Source: Croceivirga sp009797885 (GTDB lineage Bacteria; Bacteroidota; Bacteroidia; Flavobacteriales; Flavobacteriaceae). Taken from it: a DNA stretch of 64,000 nt. The stretch covers positions 1 through 64,000 of the forward strand of contig AP035880.1 of NCBI GenBank assembly GCA_045866215.1. The letters run 5' to 3'. The notes beneath the pieces are model-generated. The model searched no databases. It was not told the origin of the DNA and saw only the letters and a list, made by a program, of their open reading frames with translations. The position numbers were made by a program, and so were the translations under genes. Below, piece after piece: positions 48,493 to 57,147 of this stretch (position 1 is its first letter; each line of letters starts with the position of its first letter).

Positions 48493-49305
48493 TTATTTCT
48501 TCTCAATCTGTACTTCGTGGGGATAGGGAATTTCAATACCCGCCTCATCCAGGGCCATTTTACATCCTTCATAGGTAGCAAAATATACATCCCAATAGTG
48601 CTCTGGTTTGCAAAATGGACGTACCGCAAAGTTTACGGAACTATCCGCCAATTCCAAAACATTGACCGAAGGTGCTGGCTCTTTCAAAACATTGGGGTTG
48701 GATGTCAACACTTCCAACAATACATTTTTGGTCTTTTTAATGTCTTCTTCATAGGCCACACCTATAACCGTATCCACACGTATTTTTCCCTCGGCGGTAT
48801 AGTTTACTATGTTCCCGTTGGCCATGGCCCCATTGGGAACAATGATCAATTTATTCTCTGGGGACACCATTTTTGTGGTGAATATTTCAATTTCCTTGAC
48901 CACACCAAGCTCTCCTTGTGCCTCAATAAGGTCACCAATCCTATACGGTTTAAAAATCATGATCAATACACCTCCCGCAAAATTGGAAAGGGAGCCTTGC
49001 AGAGCCAGACCAACGGCCAAACCAGCTGCTGCGATTACCGCTGCGAAGGTGGTCACGTCAACCCCTAACTGGGAAATGACCAAAAGAATTAAGAACACCT
49101 TCAACGTCCAACTGAGAAGGTTTAAAAGAAATCGTTGTAAAGATTCGTCATACTTACTTTTCGCCATTACTTTCCTAAGCCCTCCGATCAGCTTTTTAAC
49201 GATCCATGAACCAACGATATAAATAAGGATGGCCGTTAACAGCTTTGGTCCAAATTCTTTGGCCAAGTCCAAACCATAGGTTATCCATTCTTGTGCTTTT
49301 TCCAT
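48493..49305 (-). CDS. MscS-family small-conductance mechanosensitive channel
   Basis: This 270-aa channel has three membrane helices; the third, pore-lining one is the Gly/Ala-rich AAVIAAAGLAVGLALQGSLSNFAGG near residues 88-112. The beta domain follows (YRIGDLIEAQGELGVVKEIEIFTTKM near 124), then a C-terminal alpha/beta domain. These channels open under membrane tension to release solutes during hypo-osmotic shock. The size matches E. coli MscS (286 aa). It stands alone. Confidence 0.95.
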   Translation of the reverse strand: MEKAQEWITYGLDLAKEFGPKLLTAILIYIVGSWIVKKLIGGLRKVMAKSKYDESLQRFLLNLLSWTLKVFLILLVISQLGVDVTTFAAVIAAAGLAVGLALQGSLSNFAGGVLIMIFKPYRIGDLIEAQGELGVVKEIEIFTTKMVSPENKLIIVPNGAMANGNIVNYTAEGKIRVDTVIGVAYEEDIKKTKNVLLEVLTSNPNVLKEPAPSVNVLELADSSVNFAVRPFCKPEHYWDVYFATYEGCKMALDEAGIEIPYPHEVQIEKK

Positions 49306-49402
49306 TTTGCTTTAGATTTTGTTAGTGTTCCATTTAGGTATTAAGACACTAAGATAATCAGTAAGTCACCTCCCTTTTTTAACTTAAGGTCAATTATGGG
49401 CA

Positions 49403-49434
49403 CAAAAAAATCCCAACTTTAAAAAAGCTGGGAT
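49403..49434 (-). terminator. Terminator of the sigma-DUF4252 operon
   Basis: On the minus strand ATCCCAGC and GTTGGGAT (inverted arms around 49410-49417 and 49427-49434) are followed by seven T. Confidence 0.85.
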
Positions 49435-49458
49435 AATGAGTATTGATTTTGTTTAGGC

Positions 49459-49998
49459 CTACCCTTTTAAAAACTTGCCTATCTCTCCTAATCCTTCACC
49501 CTTGTATTCCGATTTCTGGATGGCCTGCATGAGCTGTACAATATGGGCAGGGTTCATATTTTTTCCCAATACCCGAACCAGGGCGAATCCCTGCTCCTTA
49601 CTATCCCCATAAATAATGACCTCATCAATGGCATCGTCCTCACCTAGGTATTTTATGACCCCCTTCCCATATTGGGAGTTGATTTTCATGAGTTCCACAA
49701 AATCCTCGTTCTTTAGGATTTCCTTTACCTTGGCCTTCTCAATTTTGTACTCCGCTACATTTTCGCTGGTTTTTTTGAACGCCAACAAATTGAACTTTTT
49801 TAAGGATTCCACAGCTTCCCTTTGCACATTGGTCAGTTCCACCTCTTCCATTTTGAGGATACTGGCGGGAATATCCAAGGCTATAAAATTGGGGTTTTCC
49901 ATATTGTCCACATAATACTCCTGTAGACTGGGTTGGGACGCACAGGAAGCCATGAACACGAGTGCAACCATTGCCAATCCTTTTACTATCTTCTTCAT
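49459..49998 (-). CDS. DUF4252 lipoprotein (third of three tandem copies)
   Basis: This 179-aa protein has a lipobox MASC (Cys 19), unlike its two upstream paralogues, which carry plain signal peptides. The domain shares with them the pattern of an SLKKFNLLAFKKTSENVAEY-like strand-helix, a K-x-K rich centre and EVIIYGDSKEQGFALVRVLGKNMNPAHIVQLMQAI near 130-165. It is the most divergent of the three. The function of the family is unknown; the context behind an ECF sigma/anti-sigma pair suggests an envelope-associated regulon. A strong terminator follows. Confidence 0.8.
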   Translation of the reverse strand: MKKIVKGLAMVALVFMASCASQPSLQEYYVDNMENPNFIALDIPASILKMEEVELTNVQREAVESLKKFNLLAFKKTSENVAEYKIEKAKVKEILKNEDFVELMKINSQYGKGVIKYLGEDDAIDEVIIYGDSKEQGFALVRVLGKNMNPAHIVQLMQAIQKSEYKGEGLGEIGKFLKG

Positions 49999-50069
49999 TG
50001 TTCCTTAATTGATTGATTTTTTAATAGGTATGGGTTTAGGGTCTTTTGTTACACTCCCTTAACCAACTT

Positions 50070-50612
50070 TTATTCTTCTTTGTTAACTTTTTCCAAATCT
50101 TTGGGAAGGTTCATTTTATTGACCAGTGAACCAATTTTGGTCAAATCAATATCCCCTGTCATGGTAACAAGAACAGTTTCAAAATTGGCATGTTCCGTCT
50201 TTTTGTCCATACCCGTCACCAACATCACCATTTCACTCACATGGTCACTGTCCTTTCCTTCCTTAACATAAAAGTCTACATTGGAATCGTCATCCCTTAC
50301 CTTCATTAAGCTTTCCAATTTTGATGTTTTGATATATCCTTTTGCGGTGGATTTCATCATGTTTGACGCATCATGATCTTCGGAAACAAATACCTTGATA
50401 TTGGTAATGCTTTTGGCCAATTCAATGAATTCCTGTGTTTCCTTATCCTTGTCATCGGCGGACATACTGGCCACTATGCCCAACATTCCTTTACTTATGG
50501 TCACTGTTCCGATTTTGTCCGAATCCTCCAATTTGTCAAATACGGATTGGCCTATGGCCATAACCGGTACAAGAAAGAGGAAGACCACTATTGTTCTGAT
50601 TGTATTTTTCAT
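50070..50612 (-). CDS. DUF4252 exported protein (second of three tandem copies)
   Basis: This 180-aa protein has a signal peptide (ending AIGQS, about 22). Shared with the neighbour at 50.7 kb are VFDKLEDSDKIGTVTISKGML, IKVFVSEDHDASNMMKSTAKGYIKTSKLESLMKVRDDDSNVDFYVKEG and SDHVSEMVMLVTG, ending in a TGDIDLTKIGSLVNKMNLP segment. These two copies have the same length and are clearly the product of a tandem duplication. No catalytic motif is visible; the location is probably periplasmic or outer membrane-associated. Confidence 0.85.
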   Translation of the reverse strand: MKNTIRTIVVFLFLVPVMAIGQSVFDKLEDSDKIGTVTISKGMLGIVASMSADDKDKETQEFIELAKSITNIKVFVSEDHDASNMMKSTAKGYIKTSKLESLMKVRDDDSNVDFYVKEGKDSDHVSEMVMLVTGMDKKTEHANFETVLVTMTGDIDLTKIGSLVNKMNLPKDLEKVNKEE

Positions 50613-50707
50613 GTTCTTTTAATGATTGATGCCCTTGGACTTTGCCTAGGGCAAATTTTAAGAAAACGGATTGGTAGCAATTCCCACTACCAACCCGGTG
50701 TTTCTAA

Positions 50708-51250
50708 TTATTCTCCTTTTTTACCTGCTTTGTTCAACTCTTCCGGAAGGTTCATTTTTTTGGTCAGGGAACTGATTTTGTTCAAATCAATATTTCCGGT
50801 CAATGACAACAGTACCGTTTCAAACCGCCTGCCATCGGCTTCAACTTCTTTGAGTCCGGTAACAAACATCAACAATTCACTGACATGGTCGCTGTCCCTA
50901 CCTTCTTTGATATAAAACTTCACATTGGCATCTTTGTCCTTAACACGCATCAATTCAGTTAGGGAAGCTGATTTTAGATACTTGCCCACGGAAGCTTTCA
51001 TATCGGCACCAATGGACTCATTATCCGTTGTAAATACTTTTAGGCTATTGACGCTTGTAGCAATATCCATAAAGTCCTGGGCGTCTGGATCATCGACCTC
51101 AATATCCATTTTGGCCAACAATTCAAAAGCTTTCTTGGAAACGACCACGGAGGTCACGTCATCCAAATCCTCATACTTGTCAAATAAAGATTGGGAAAAA
51201 CCGGCAACCGGTATCACGGCAATCAATACGATTAAAATATACTTCTTCAT
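50708..51250 (-). CDS. DUF4252 exported protein (first of three tandem copies)
   Basis: This 180-aa protein has a signal peptide (MKKYILIVLIAVIPVAGFSQS). The mature part follows the DUF4252 plan: LFDKYEDLDDVTSVVVSKKAFELLAKM, KVFTTDNESIGADMKASVGKYL, FYIKEGRDSDHVSELLMFVTG and LTGNIDLNKISSLTKKMNLPEEL. It lies 18 bp after the putative anti-sigma gene and is expected to be co-transcribed with it. The function is unknown. Confidence 0.85.
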   Translation of the reverse strand: MKKYILIVLIAVIPVAGFSQSLFDKYEDLDDVTSVVVSKKAFELLAKMDIEVDDPDAQDFMDIATSVNSLKVFTTDNESIGADMKASVGKYLKSASLTELMRVKDKDANVKFYIKEGRDSDHVSELLMFVTGLKEVEADGRRFETVLLSLTGNIDLNKISSLTKKMNLPEELNKAGKKGE

Positions 51251-51268
51251 TTTTTCACTTTTTAATTT

Positions 51269-51706
51269 CTATTTTTCATTGAACACTTTTGATCTTGCAA
51301 CTTCAAACTCATTTAAATAGGCCATCTTTTGGGTTCCTTTTCCAAAATTCTCGGCCAATAGGTTCAAAGCCTTCTTTGTTTCCTCATAGGCAAGTTCTGC
51401 CTCCTTTTTATCTTGGTATGCCTGATATTGGTCAGGACCAAAATAGATGCCAAAAGCCAGTACAACTGCCGCTGCAGCGGAAATCCACCCATAGTTGATC
51501 TTCTTTCTGGTGTTTAGTGGAACCTGCTTGGTAAATTGTTCTTTCTTGGCAACGGAAAAGTAATTGAACATGGGCCTGTATTGTTCCAGGTGCGGTGCAA
51601 CCGCCTTTTGGGCAAAATAGTTCCCAAGTTCCTTCTCTTCAGCAACCGTAGTGTTCGCTTCAAAGTACTTCTCCAAAAGCTTTTCTATGTAGTTATCCAA
51701 TTCCAT
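51269..51706 (-). CDS. Putative anti-sigma factor (single-pass membrane protein)
   Basis: This 145-aa protein has a cytoplasmic N-terminal helical part (MELDNYIEKLLEKYFEANTTVAEEKELGNYF), a single membrane helix near 70-90 (YGWISAAAAVVLAFGIYFG) and a charged periplasmic tail. This layout, and a 14-bp overlap with the upstream ECF sigma gene, are typical of anti-sigma factors, although it lacks the zinc HxxxCxxC motif. The assignment rests on context and topology; a regulator of the DUF4252 proteins is a fair inference. Confidence 0.65.
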   Translation of the reverse strand: MELDNYIEKLLEKYFEANTTVAEEKELGNYFAQKAVAPHLEQYRPMFNYFSVAKKEQFTKQVPLNTRKKINYGWISAAAAVVLAFGIYFGPDQYQAYQDKKEAELAYEETKKALNLLAENFGKGTQKMAYLNEFEVARSKVFNEK

Positions 51707-52202
51707 AACTATGTTTTTGTTGTAATTTTTCCCTAACTGTTTTTCTTGCCCTTGAAAGGGTCACCCTCACCGCCGTTGGTTTCATATCCAACATCTGGGC
51801 TATCTCATCATAATCATAATCCTCCACGTCCCGCAATTGTAAAACCATTTTTTGTTGCTCTGGTAGTTCCTCCATTATCCGTTCTACCCATCCCACACTA
51901 TCCTCAGCTTCCAATTGTCGCTGTACGGAAACCGTTTCGTCCTTGTAATTACTGTGGACCAATTTCAAGTTTCCCGCTTGTTTGGATTTTAATCGGTCCA
52001 AACAAAAATTCTTCGTCATGGTCATCGCAAAAGCCTCTACACTTTTGTATTGGCCCATGGATTCATTTTTGGACCAAAGCTTTAGCAATATTTCCTGAGT
52101 AGCATCCTCGGCCTCTTCCCGTGAAACCAATAATCGTTTGGCCATGCGGTAAAGCTTATCCTTAAAAGGCGTAACCAGTGCTATAAACTCTTTTTGTTGC
52201 AT
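51693..52202 (-). CDS. ECF-type RNA polymerase sigma factor
   Basis: This 169-aa sigma-70 family protein has region 2 at about 10-80 (RMAKRLLVSREEAEDATQEILLKLW, -10-type recognition and core binding) and region 4 at about 115-165 (LPEQQKMVLQLRDVEDYDYDEIAQMLDMKPTAVRVTLSRARK, helix-turn-helix). It lacks regions 1 and 3, as ECF members do. It leads an operon sigma, anti-sigma, three DUF4252 genes, which probably is part of its own regulon. The signal sensed is not known. Confidence 0.92.
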   Translation of the reverse strand: MQQKEFIALVTPFKDKLYRMAKRLLVSREEAEDATQEILLKLWSKNESMGQYKSVEAFAMTMTKNFCLDRLKSKQAGNLKLVHSNYKDETVSVQRQLEAEDSVGWVERIMEELPEQQKMVLQLRDVEDYDYDEIAQMLDMKPTAVRVTLSRARKTVREKLQQKHSYGIG

Positions 52203-52341
52203 TTGGTGGTTTCGTGTTTTGTATATCTTGTTATCGACTTACACCTTCATGACGACATACAACGAATTTTGTTACAAATTCATTTCTATTTTAATTGAAT
52301 GTAAGTATTTTAGGGTTTTTGAAACTAAGATTGTTATAGAA

Positions 52342-52383
52342 TACCACCGGGAATTCGCAAAGCTGGAACGATTCTTGGTGGTA
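52342..52383 (+). promoter_or_regulatory. Long hairpin in the leader of the S41 peptidase genes
   Basis: TACCACCGGGAAT (52342-52354) pairs with ATTCTTGGTGGTA (52371-52383) over 13 positions, including two G-U pairs. The loop is 16 nt. It ends 19 bp before the ATG at 52403, so it probably lies in the 5' untranslated region and could affect translation or RNA stability. Confidence 0.5.
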
Positions 52384-52402
52384 CAATGAAAATTTAATTG
52401 CT

Positions 52403-53950
52403 ATGAGAAACCTATTTATTCCACTGACCCTTTTGTGTTTTTTTCTGACTTCATGTTCCAACGATGATGATACGCCCGAAATGGAACAGCAACCACCACC
52501 AGAGGAGGAAATTGTGGAATTGCAAAGTGAAATCAATGAATTTATTTGGAGCGCAATGAATACATGGTATTTATGGCAGGACGAGGTCAATGACCTGGCG
52601 GACGACCGATTCGCCGATACCAATGCGTTCTATACCTATTTAAATGGCTTTAATTCCCCAGAGGGATTGCATAGTGCCATTTTATCACCCAAAGACAGAT
52701 TTAGTGTCATTGTAAGTGATTATGATGTTTTGTTCAATTCATTTTCCGGGGTCGCCACCACAAATGGGGTGGAATTTGTATTGACAAGACCACCTGAGGG
52801 AGGAACTGCCGTTGTTGGAGTGGTACGGTACGTAATCAACGGTTCTGATGCGGAAACCAAAGGGGTTCAACGCGGGGATGTCTTTTATGCCATAAACGGT
52901 ACTGCCCTTTTTGCTGAAACGGATGCTTCGGGACGGATCACCAACAGTAATCTTGATCTGCTCGATCCCACCACATATACCCTGAATTTTGCGACCATTG
53001 ACAATGATACGACCACACCAAATGGGGTAAATATTGAGTTGACCAAAACACAGCTTGTGGAAAACCCCGTACATATAGCCAAAACCCTGGATGTCGGTGC
53101 CCACAAAATTGGATATGTAATGTACAACAGCTTTACCGGTGATTTTGATGATGAACTGAACGCTGCTTTTGGACAATTACAGAGTGAAAACATAACGGAT
53201 TTGGTATTGGATTTACGGTACAATCCGGGCGGTTCGGTACGATCGGCAATTCGATTGTCCAGTATGATCACGGGACAGTTCACCGGGCAGCTTTTTTCAA
53301 GACAGCGATGGAATCAAAAATGGAATAATCTCCTGGGCGGTGAAGATAGTTTTGTAGATACTATAGTTATAGGTGATGGCGATGATGAAACTACAATTCC
53401 AATCAATAGTCTCAATTTAAGTCGTGTTTACATCATAACCACGGACGATAGTGCCTCTGCAAGTGAATTGGTCATAAATAGTTTGGATCCATATATTACT
53501 GTTGTCCATATTGGGGACACCACCTTTGGAAAAAATGAGTTTTCGGTGACCCTGGTGGACAATCCCAATCAAGAAGTGGGTCTTACCAATGGAGAATCCA
53601 TTCCATTTCCATATATCTTCAATGGAGATCAAACTTTGAATGGCGCGGATCCAGATCATAGATATGCCCTGCAACCTTTGGTAGGTACCAATGAAAATGC
53701 CGTAGGGTTCAGTGATTTCACCAGTGGCCTGGAACCGGACATTGTAGTATTGGAATCCTTGGGCAATTTAGGATTACTGGGCGAGCCGGATGAACCCTTA
53801 CTGGCCAGGGCCATTGAGGAAATTACGGGACCGGTTGCCAAGGGTAGGGCTTTGGAAGCACCGTCCCATATGCAAATCCGTACCATTTCCAGTTCCAATA
53901 GGTTAAATCCTCTAAAAGGGGGAACGATCTATGATGTATTTTCGAATTAA
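52403..53950 (+). CDS. S41 family C-terminal processing-like peptidase, surface lipoprotein (copy 1)
   Basis: This 515-aa protein has a lipoprotein signal with lipobox FLTSC followed by SNDDD, a surface-export type signal. Residues about 30-110 form the N-terminal helical domain (INEFIWSAMNTWYLWQDEV), a PDZ-like domain follows (GSDAETKGVQRGDVFYAINGT near 152), then the tail-specific protease core with catalytic Ser in DDSASASELVINSL near 351 and the Lys in TTFGKNEFS near 375. A tandem paralogue lies 6 bp downstream. Likely roles are degradation of proteins or peptides outside the cell. Confidence 0.88.
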   Translation: MRNLFIPLTLLCFFLTSCSNDDDTPEMEQQPPPEEEIVELQSEINEFIWSAMNTWYLWQDEVNDLADDRFADTNAFYTYLNGFNSPEGLHSAILSPKDRFSVIVSDYDVLFNSFSGVATTNGVEFVLTRPPEGGTAVVGVVRYVINGSDAETKGVQRGDVFYAINGTALFAETDASGRITNSNLDLLDPTTYTLNFATIDNDTTTPNGVNIELTKTQLVENPVHIAKTLDVGAHKIGYVMYNSFTGDFDDELNAAFGQLQSENITDLVLDLRYNPGGSVRSAIRLSSMITGQFTGQLFSRQRWNQKWNNLLGGEDSFVDTIVIGDGDDETTIPINSLNLSRVYIITTDDSASASELVINSLDPYITVVHIGDTTFGKNEFSVTLVDNPNQEVGLTNGESIPFPYIFNGDQTLNGADPDHRYALQPLVGTNENAVGFSDFTSGLEPDIVVLESLGNLGLLGEPDEPLLARAIEEITGPVAKGRALEAPSHMQIRTISSSNRLNPLKGGTIYDVFSN

Positions 53951-53956
53951 TACCCT

Positions 53957-55459
53957 ATGGAATATTTGTACCGTTTACTGACAAAGAAGTTGTGGCAAGG
54001 CAAAATAGTGCTGCTAGGCAGTATGGCCCTTGTCCTCCTTTCTTGCAGTGATGACGATGACGGAGGCCCGAACCCGATTTCAAATGATGTCACGGTACAA
54101 GACTTTATGTGGAAGGCGATGAATGAGTGGTACTTTTGGCAAGCGGACGTTCTAGATTTAGCGGATGAACGGTTTGCCAATGATCAGGAATACACCGAGT
54201 TTTTGCAGGCTACCCCAAATCCTGAGGATTTTATACGAAGCCTCCTGTTTGCTGAAGACCGATTTACTTTTTTTAATGAGGATTTTGAAGTACTGCTTAA
54301 CTCCCTATCGGGAGTGAGCAAAAGCAATGGATTGCAGTTCTTTATTATTGACCTAACGGAAGATGATACCAACAATGTATTTGGATTTGTACGAAATGTT
54401 GTCCCAGGGTCTACTGCAGCGGAGGCAGGGCTTAAAAGAGGGGATATTTTTTATGGGGTTGATGGACAGGTGCTGACACCCGATAATTTTGGGGATTTAT
54501 TGTTTGGTGAGAATGATACCTATACCTTAAATATGGGTGAGGCGGATATCGCCAATAGGTTGGTAAACCAAACCGAAAATGAAATCACCTTGACGAAAAT
54601 TGAAGATTTCTTGGAACCTCCTATTCGGGAAGCGAGAACCCTTGACATGAATGGCCAAAAAATCGGATACCTGATGTACCAACGCTTTAATAGGGACTTC
54701 AATGATGAGCTAAATGAGGTATTCGGACAATTTGTGGCGAATGGTGTTACGGATCTGGTTTTGGATATGCGTTACAATCCCGGTGGCTCGGTAAACACCT
54801 CACGCCTTTTGGCGAGTATGATTTACGGTCCAAATACAAATGACCTCTATATCCGGCAACGCTGGAACGATAAACAACAATCACGTTTTTCGAATCAGCA
54901 ACTGGAAGATTATTTTGCCAATGAAGTACGATCCGGTGTAGCGCTCAATTCCCTAAACCTCAATAGGGTGTTTGTCTTGGCTACCAATCGATCGGCTTCG
55001 GCAAGTGAATTGCTCATGAATGGTCTGGACCCTTACGTTGAGGTCATTCATATTGGCACAACAACGACTGGAAAAAATGAATTCTCCATCTCTTTGGTGG
55101 ATGATCCCACGGGGGTAAATGGTCCCTACACCTATGGGGATGGAAGAAGGGAAAACCGGATCAATCCCGACAACAGATGGATCATACAGCCATTGGTGGG
55201 GAGAAATGAAAATTCGGTTGGCTTTTTGGACTATACGGCTGGTTTTGCCCCGGATGTTGAGCTTAGGGAAGACGTATTCAATCTGGGAGAATTGGGTGAT
55301 GTCAATGAGCCCTTATTGGCAAGAGCATTGGAGGAAATCACAGGGGTTTCCAGCAAACAGGCCCAAAAGTCCAGTTTTGGGGAACCTGCGCCTTATAGGG
55401 ATTTTAAAACACCGGTTAGGGAATTTATGATTCTGGACAAACCCTTGGATTTGAATTAA
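53957..55459 (+). CDS. S41 family peptidase, surface lipoprotein (copy 2)
   Basis: This 500-aa protein is a paralogue of the preceding gene with the same architecture: lipobox LLSC followed by SDDDDGG (near residue 31), helical domain VQDFMWKAMNEWYFWQADVLDLADERF, PDZ-like segment GSTAAEAGLKRGDIFYGVDG near 146, catalytic Ser in RSASASELLMNGLDPY near 353 and Lys in TTGKNEFS near 375. The signal peptide is preceded by a 20-residue N-region, and an internal ATG could trim it (MALVLL). It is co-transcribed with copy 1. Confidence 0.88.
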   Translation: MEYLYRLLTKKLWQGKIVLLGSMALVLLSCSDDDDGGPNPISNDVTVQDFMWKAMNEWYFWQADVLDLADERFANDQEYTEFLQATPNPEDFIRSLLFAEDRFTFFNEDFEVLLNSLSGVSKSNGLQFFIIDLTEDDTNNVFGFVRNVVPGSTAAEAGLKRGDIFYGVDGQVLTPDNFGDLLFGENDTYTLNMGEADIANRLVNQTENEITLTKIEDFLEPPIREARTLDMNGQKIGYLMYQRFNRDFNDELNEVFGQFVANGVTDLVLDMRYNPGGSVNTSRLLASMIYGPNTNDLYIRQRWNDKQQSRFSNQQLEDYFANEVRSGVALNSLNLNRVFVLATNRSASASELLMNGLDPYVEVIHIGTTTTGKNEFSISLVDDPTGVNGPYTYGDGRRENRINPDNRWIIQPLVGRNENSVGFLDYTAGFAPDVELREDVFNLGELGDVNEPLLARALEEITGVSSKQAQKSSFGEPAPYRDFKTPVREFMILDKPLDLN

Positions 55460-55461
55460 TA

Positions 55462-55492
55462 CGAGGGCAAACAACATGGGTTGTTTCCCGTA
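55462..55492. terminator. Hairpin between convergent S41 and PP-loop genes
   Basis: AAACAAC (55469-55475) pairs with GTTGTTT (55480-55486), extended by GGG/CCC and TAC/GTA outside a single bulged C. It lacks a T tract, so it may be a bidirectional transcription barrier or an RNA-stabilising stem. Confidence 0.45.
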
Positions 55493-55494
55493 CC

Positions 55495-56208
55495 TCAACC
55501 CTTCAACCGCAAATCGCAGTACCAAAACCCATATTCGGAACCATCTGCATTTTGTCCTGTTTGGGGAGCGGGATAGGTTTTATATACGATATCACCCTGG
55601 GTAAAGGCAATCGGCCATTGAAACAATGGGCCGTCAAAACAAAAGGTGTGAAACTCACCATTTTCCCCGCAGGGATCTACATTTGAGGGCAGGTCATCCA
55701 AAAACGACTGGTCGATCAACCGGCCACAAAAGGATTTGTCCAATACCTGGGCGTTTACACAAATGACTATTGCCTTCAACCCTAAGCCAATAAAATCCAA
55801 AAGTAATTGTCGGGTATCCTTTTTCCAAAGTGGAAAAACCGCCTTAAATCCCAAGGGATGTAACATCTGTTCCCTATAGGCCTTTAAATCCTCCAAAAAA
55901 ATATCCCCAAAATAAGAATTGGCATAGCCTTGGTTTTGGAGCAATGTGAGGCGTTCCCGCATCGTAGCTCCATAAACTTCCATAGAAGGGCTTTCCGGTA
56001 GCTCAATGATCTCCAACGGAATACTAAGGGATGCAGCCTGTGCCTCCAGTAAACTTCTATGGAGACCGTGCATGGATACCCTTTGATATTCTTTACTGAT
56101 AGTGGTTACCAGCAGGTCAACTTCTTTACCTTCCTTTTGAACCATATGCAGTGCCATGGCCGCATCCTTGCCACTGCTCCAATTAAAAAATGCTTTTCCC
56201 TTATCCAT
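55495..56208 (-). CDS. Dph6-like PP-loop ATPase (diphthine-ammonia ligase family)
   Basis: This 237-aa protein belongs to the adenine-nucleotide alpha-hydrolase superfamily. The PP-loop is NWSSGKDAAMAL near residues 8-19. Further family features are the MHGLHRSLLEAQAASLSIPL segment near 47, YGATMRERL near 79, the GDIFLEDLKAYREQ stretch near 99 and DPCGENGEFHTFCFDGP near 177, as in Dph6/MJ0570-type proteins. Eukaryotic Dph6 amidates diphthine with ATP and ammonium; bacteria have no diphthamide, so the substrate here must differ. It overlaps the upstream signal-less BtuF-like gene by 8 bp, pointing to a corrinoid-related job. Confidence 0.85.
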   Translation of the reverse strand: MDKGKAFFNWSSGKDAAMALHMVQKEGKEVDLLVTTISKEYQRVSMHGLHRSLLEAQAASLSIPLEIIELPESPSMEVYGATMRERLTLLQNQGYANSYFGDIFLEDLKAYREQMLHPLGFKAVFPLWKKDTRQLLLDFIGLGLKAIVICVNAQVLDKSFCGRLIDQSFLDDLPSNVDPCGENGEFHTFCFDGPLFQWPIAFTQGDIVYKTYPAPQTGQNADGSEYGFWYCDLRLKG

Positions 56209-56998
56209 ATTTTTCTTTCCAATCCAACAGGAGTTTATGTACGAGCGGCAAACCGTCCAGCAGGGTAGCAGGACCGGGTTGCAGGATGATTTCGGATTTT
56301 ATTTCATGGATGGAATCGGTTTTTAGGGCGTTGATGTGCTCCCATCCCTCGCGCGTTATCATTTTGTCCTTTTTAAACATTTTACCACACCAGGAGGCCA
56401 GTATCACATCAGGATTCCGGTCAATTACCATACTGTGGTTGGCCAGGATACGATTCTTTGCCAATGACGCCTGTCTATCTTTAAAAACATCGGTCCCACC
56501 AGCAATTTCAATGATTTCACTTACCCATTGGATCCCTGTTATCAGGGGATCATACCATTCTTCAAAGTATACCCTGGGTTTTTTGGTCCAGCTTTTGGTT
56601 TTCTGTTTCATCTGAAGGATATCGTCCTCAATTCTTCGTACCAAATCCAAAGCGGCATCTTTTTTATCCACCAAGGCTCCCAACTGCACCATCATTTGTA
56701 ATATCCCTTGAATACTTCTATGATTGTTGACCCAAACCGTGATGCCCTGGGCAATTAATTCTTTGGCAATGGTAGCTTGAATATCGGAAAAGCCAATAAC
56801 CAAATCGGGTCGTAACGCCAAGATATCGTCTGTTTTAGCCTCTAAAAATGTGGAGACCTTGGGTTTTTCCTTTCTGGCCCTTTTTGGTCTGACCGTAAAA
56901 CCGGATATCCCAACAATCCGTGCTTCTTCGCCCAGTAGATATAGGGTTTCCGTAGTTTCTTCCGTAAGGCATACAATACGTTTGGGGCTATAATCCAT
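56201..56998 (-). CDS. BtuF-like periplasmic-binding-fold protein without signal peptide
   Basis: This 265-aa protein has the class III (TroA/BtuF) substrate-binding fold: RIVCLTEETTETLYLLGEEARIVGISGF at the N-terminus, LRPDLVIGFSDIQ near 62, an inter-lobe helix (about 95-125), YFEEWYDPLITG near 144 and RNPDVILASWCGKM near 198. Such proteins bind cobalamin or siderophores in the periplasm, yet this one starts straight at the first strand (MDYSPKRIVCL). An in-frame TAA five codons upstream rules out a hidden signal sequence. It is therefore probably cytoplasmic. It overlaps the PP-loop gene by 8 bp. Confidence 0.85.
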   Translation of the reverse strand: MDYSPKRIVCLTEETTETLYLLGEEARIVGISGFTVRPKRARKEKPKVSTFLEAKTDDILALRPDLVIGFSDIQATIAKELIAQGITVWVNNHRSIQGILQMMVQLGALVDKKDAALDLVRRIEDDILQMKQKTKSWTKKPRVYFEEWYDPLITGIQWVSEIIEIAGGTDVFKDRQASLAKNRILANHSMVIDRNPDVILASWCGKMFKKDKMITREGWEHINALKTDSIHEIKSEIILQPGPATLLDGLPLVHKLLLDWKEKYG

Positions 56999-57090
56999 CT
57001 CATTGCTAAGTTAGTATAGATACTTTTGGGAATATTACCATATAAGTGGGTAATTACCGATGACATTGGGCAAAAGGAGTGTCATCTATT

Positions 57091-57134
57091 AAAAAAGGTG
57101 GAATACAATACCATTGTAAACCACCCTCTTTTTT
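57091..57134. terminator. Bidirectional terminator between btuG-like and the BtuF-like/PP-loop pair
   Basis: GGTGG (57097-57101) and CCACC (57121-57125) enclose an inner stem ACAAT/ATTGT; A6 on one side and T6 on the other give a T tract in either direction. It should end the btuB-btuG transcript. Confidence 0.8.
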
Positions 57135-57147
57135 ATAGTATAATGGT

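Noticed and set aside
52403..55459. The two S41 genes as one gene broken by a frameshift
   Set aside because: Each has its own signal peptide, complete domains and catalytic residues; they are tandem duplicates.
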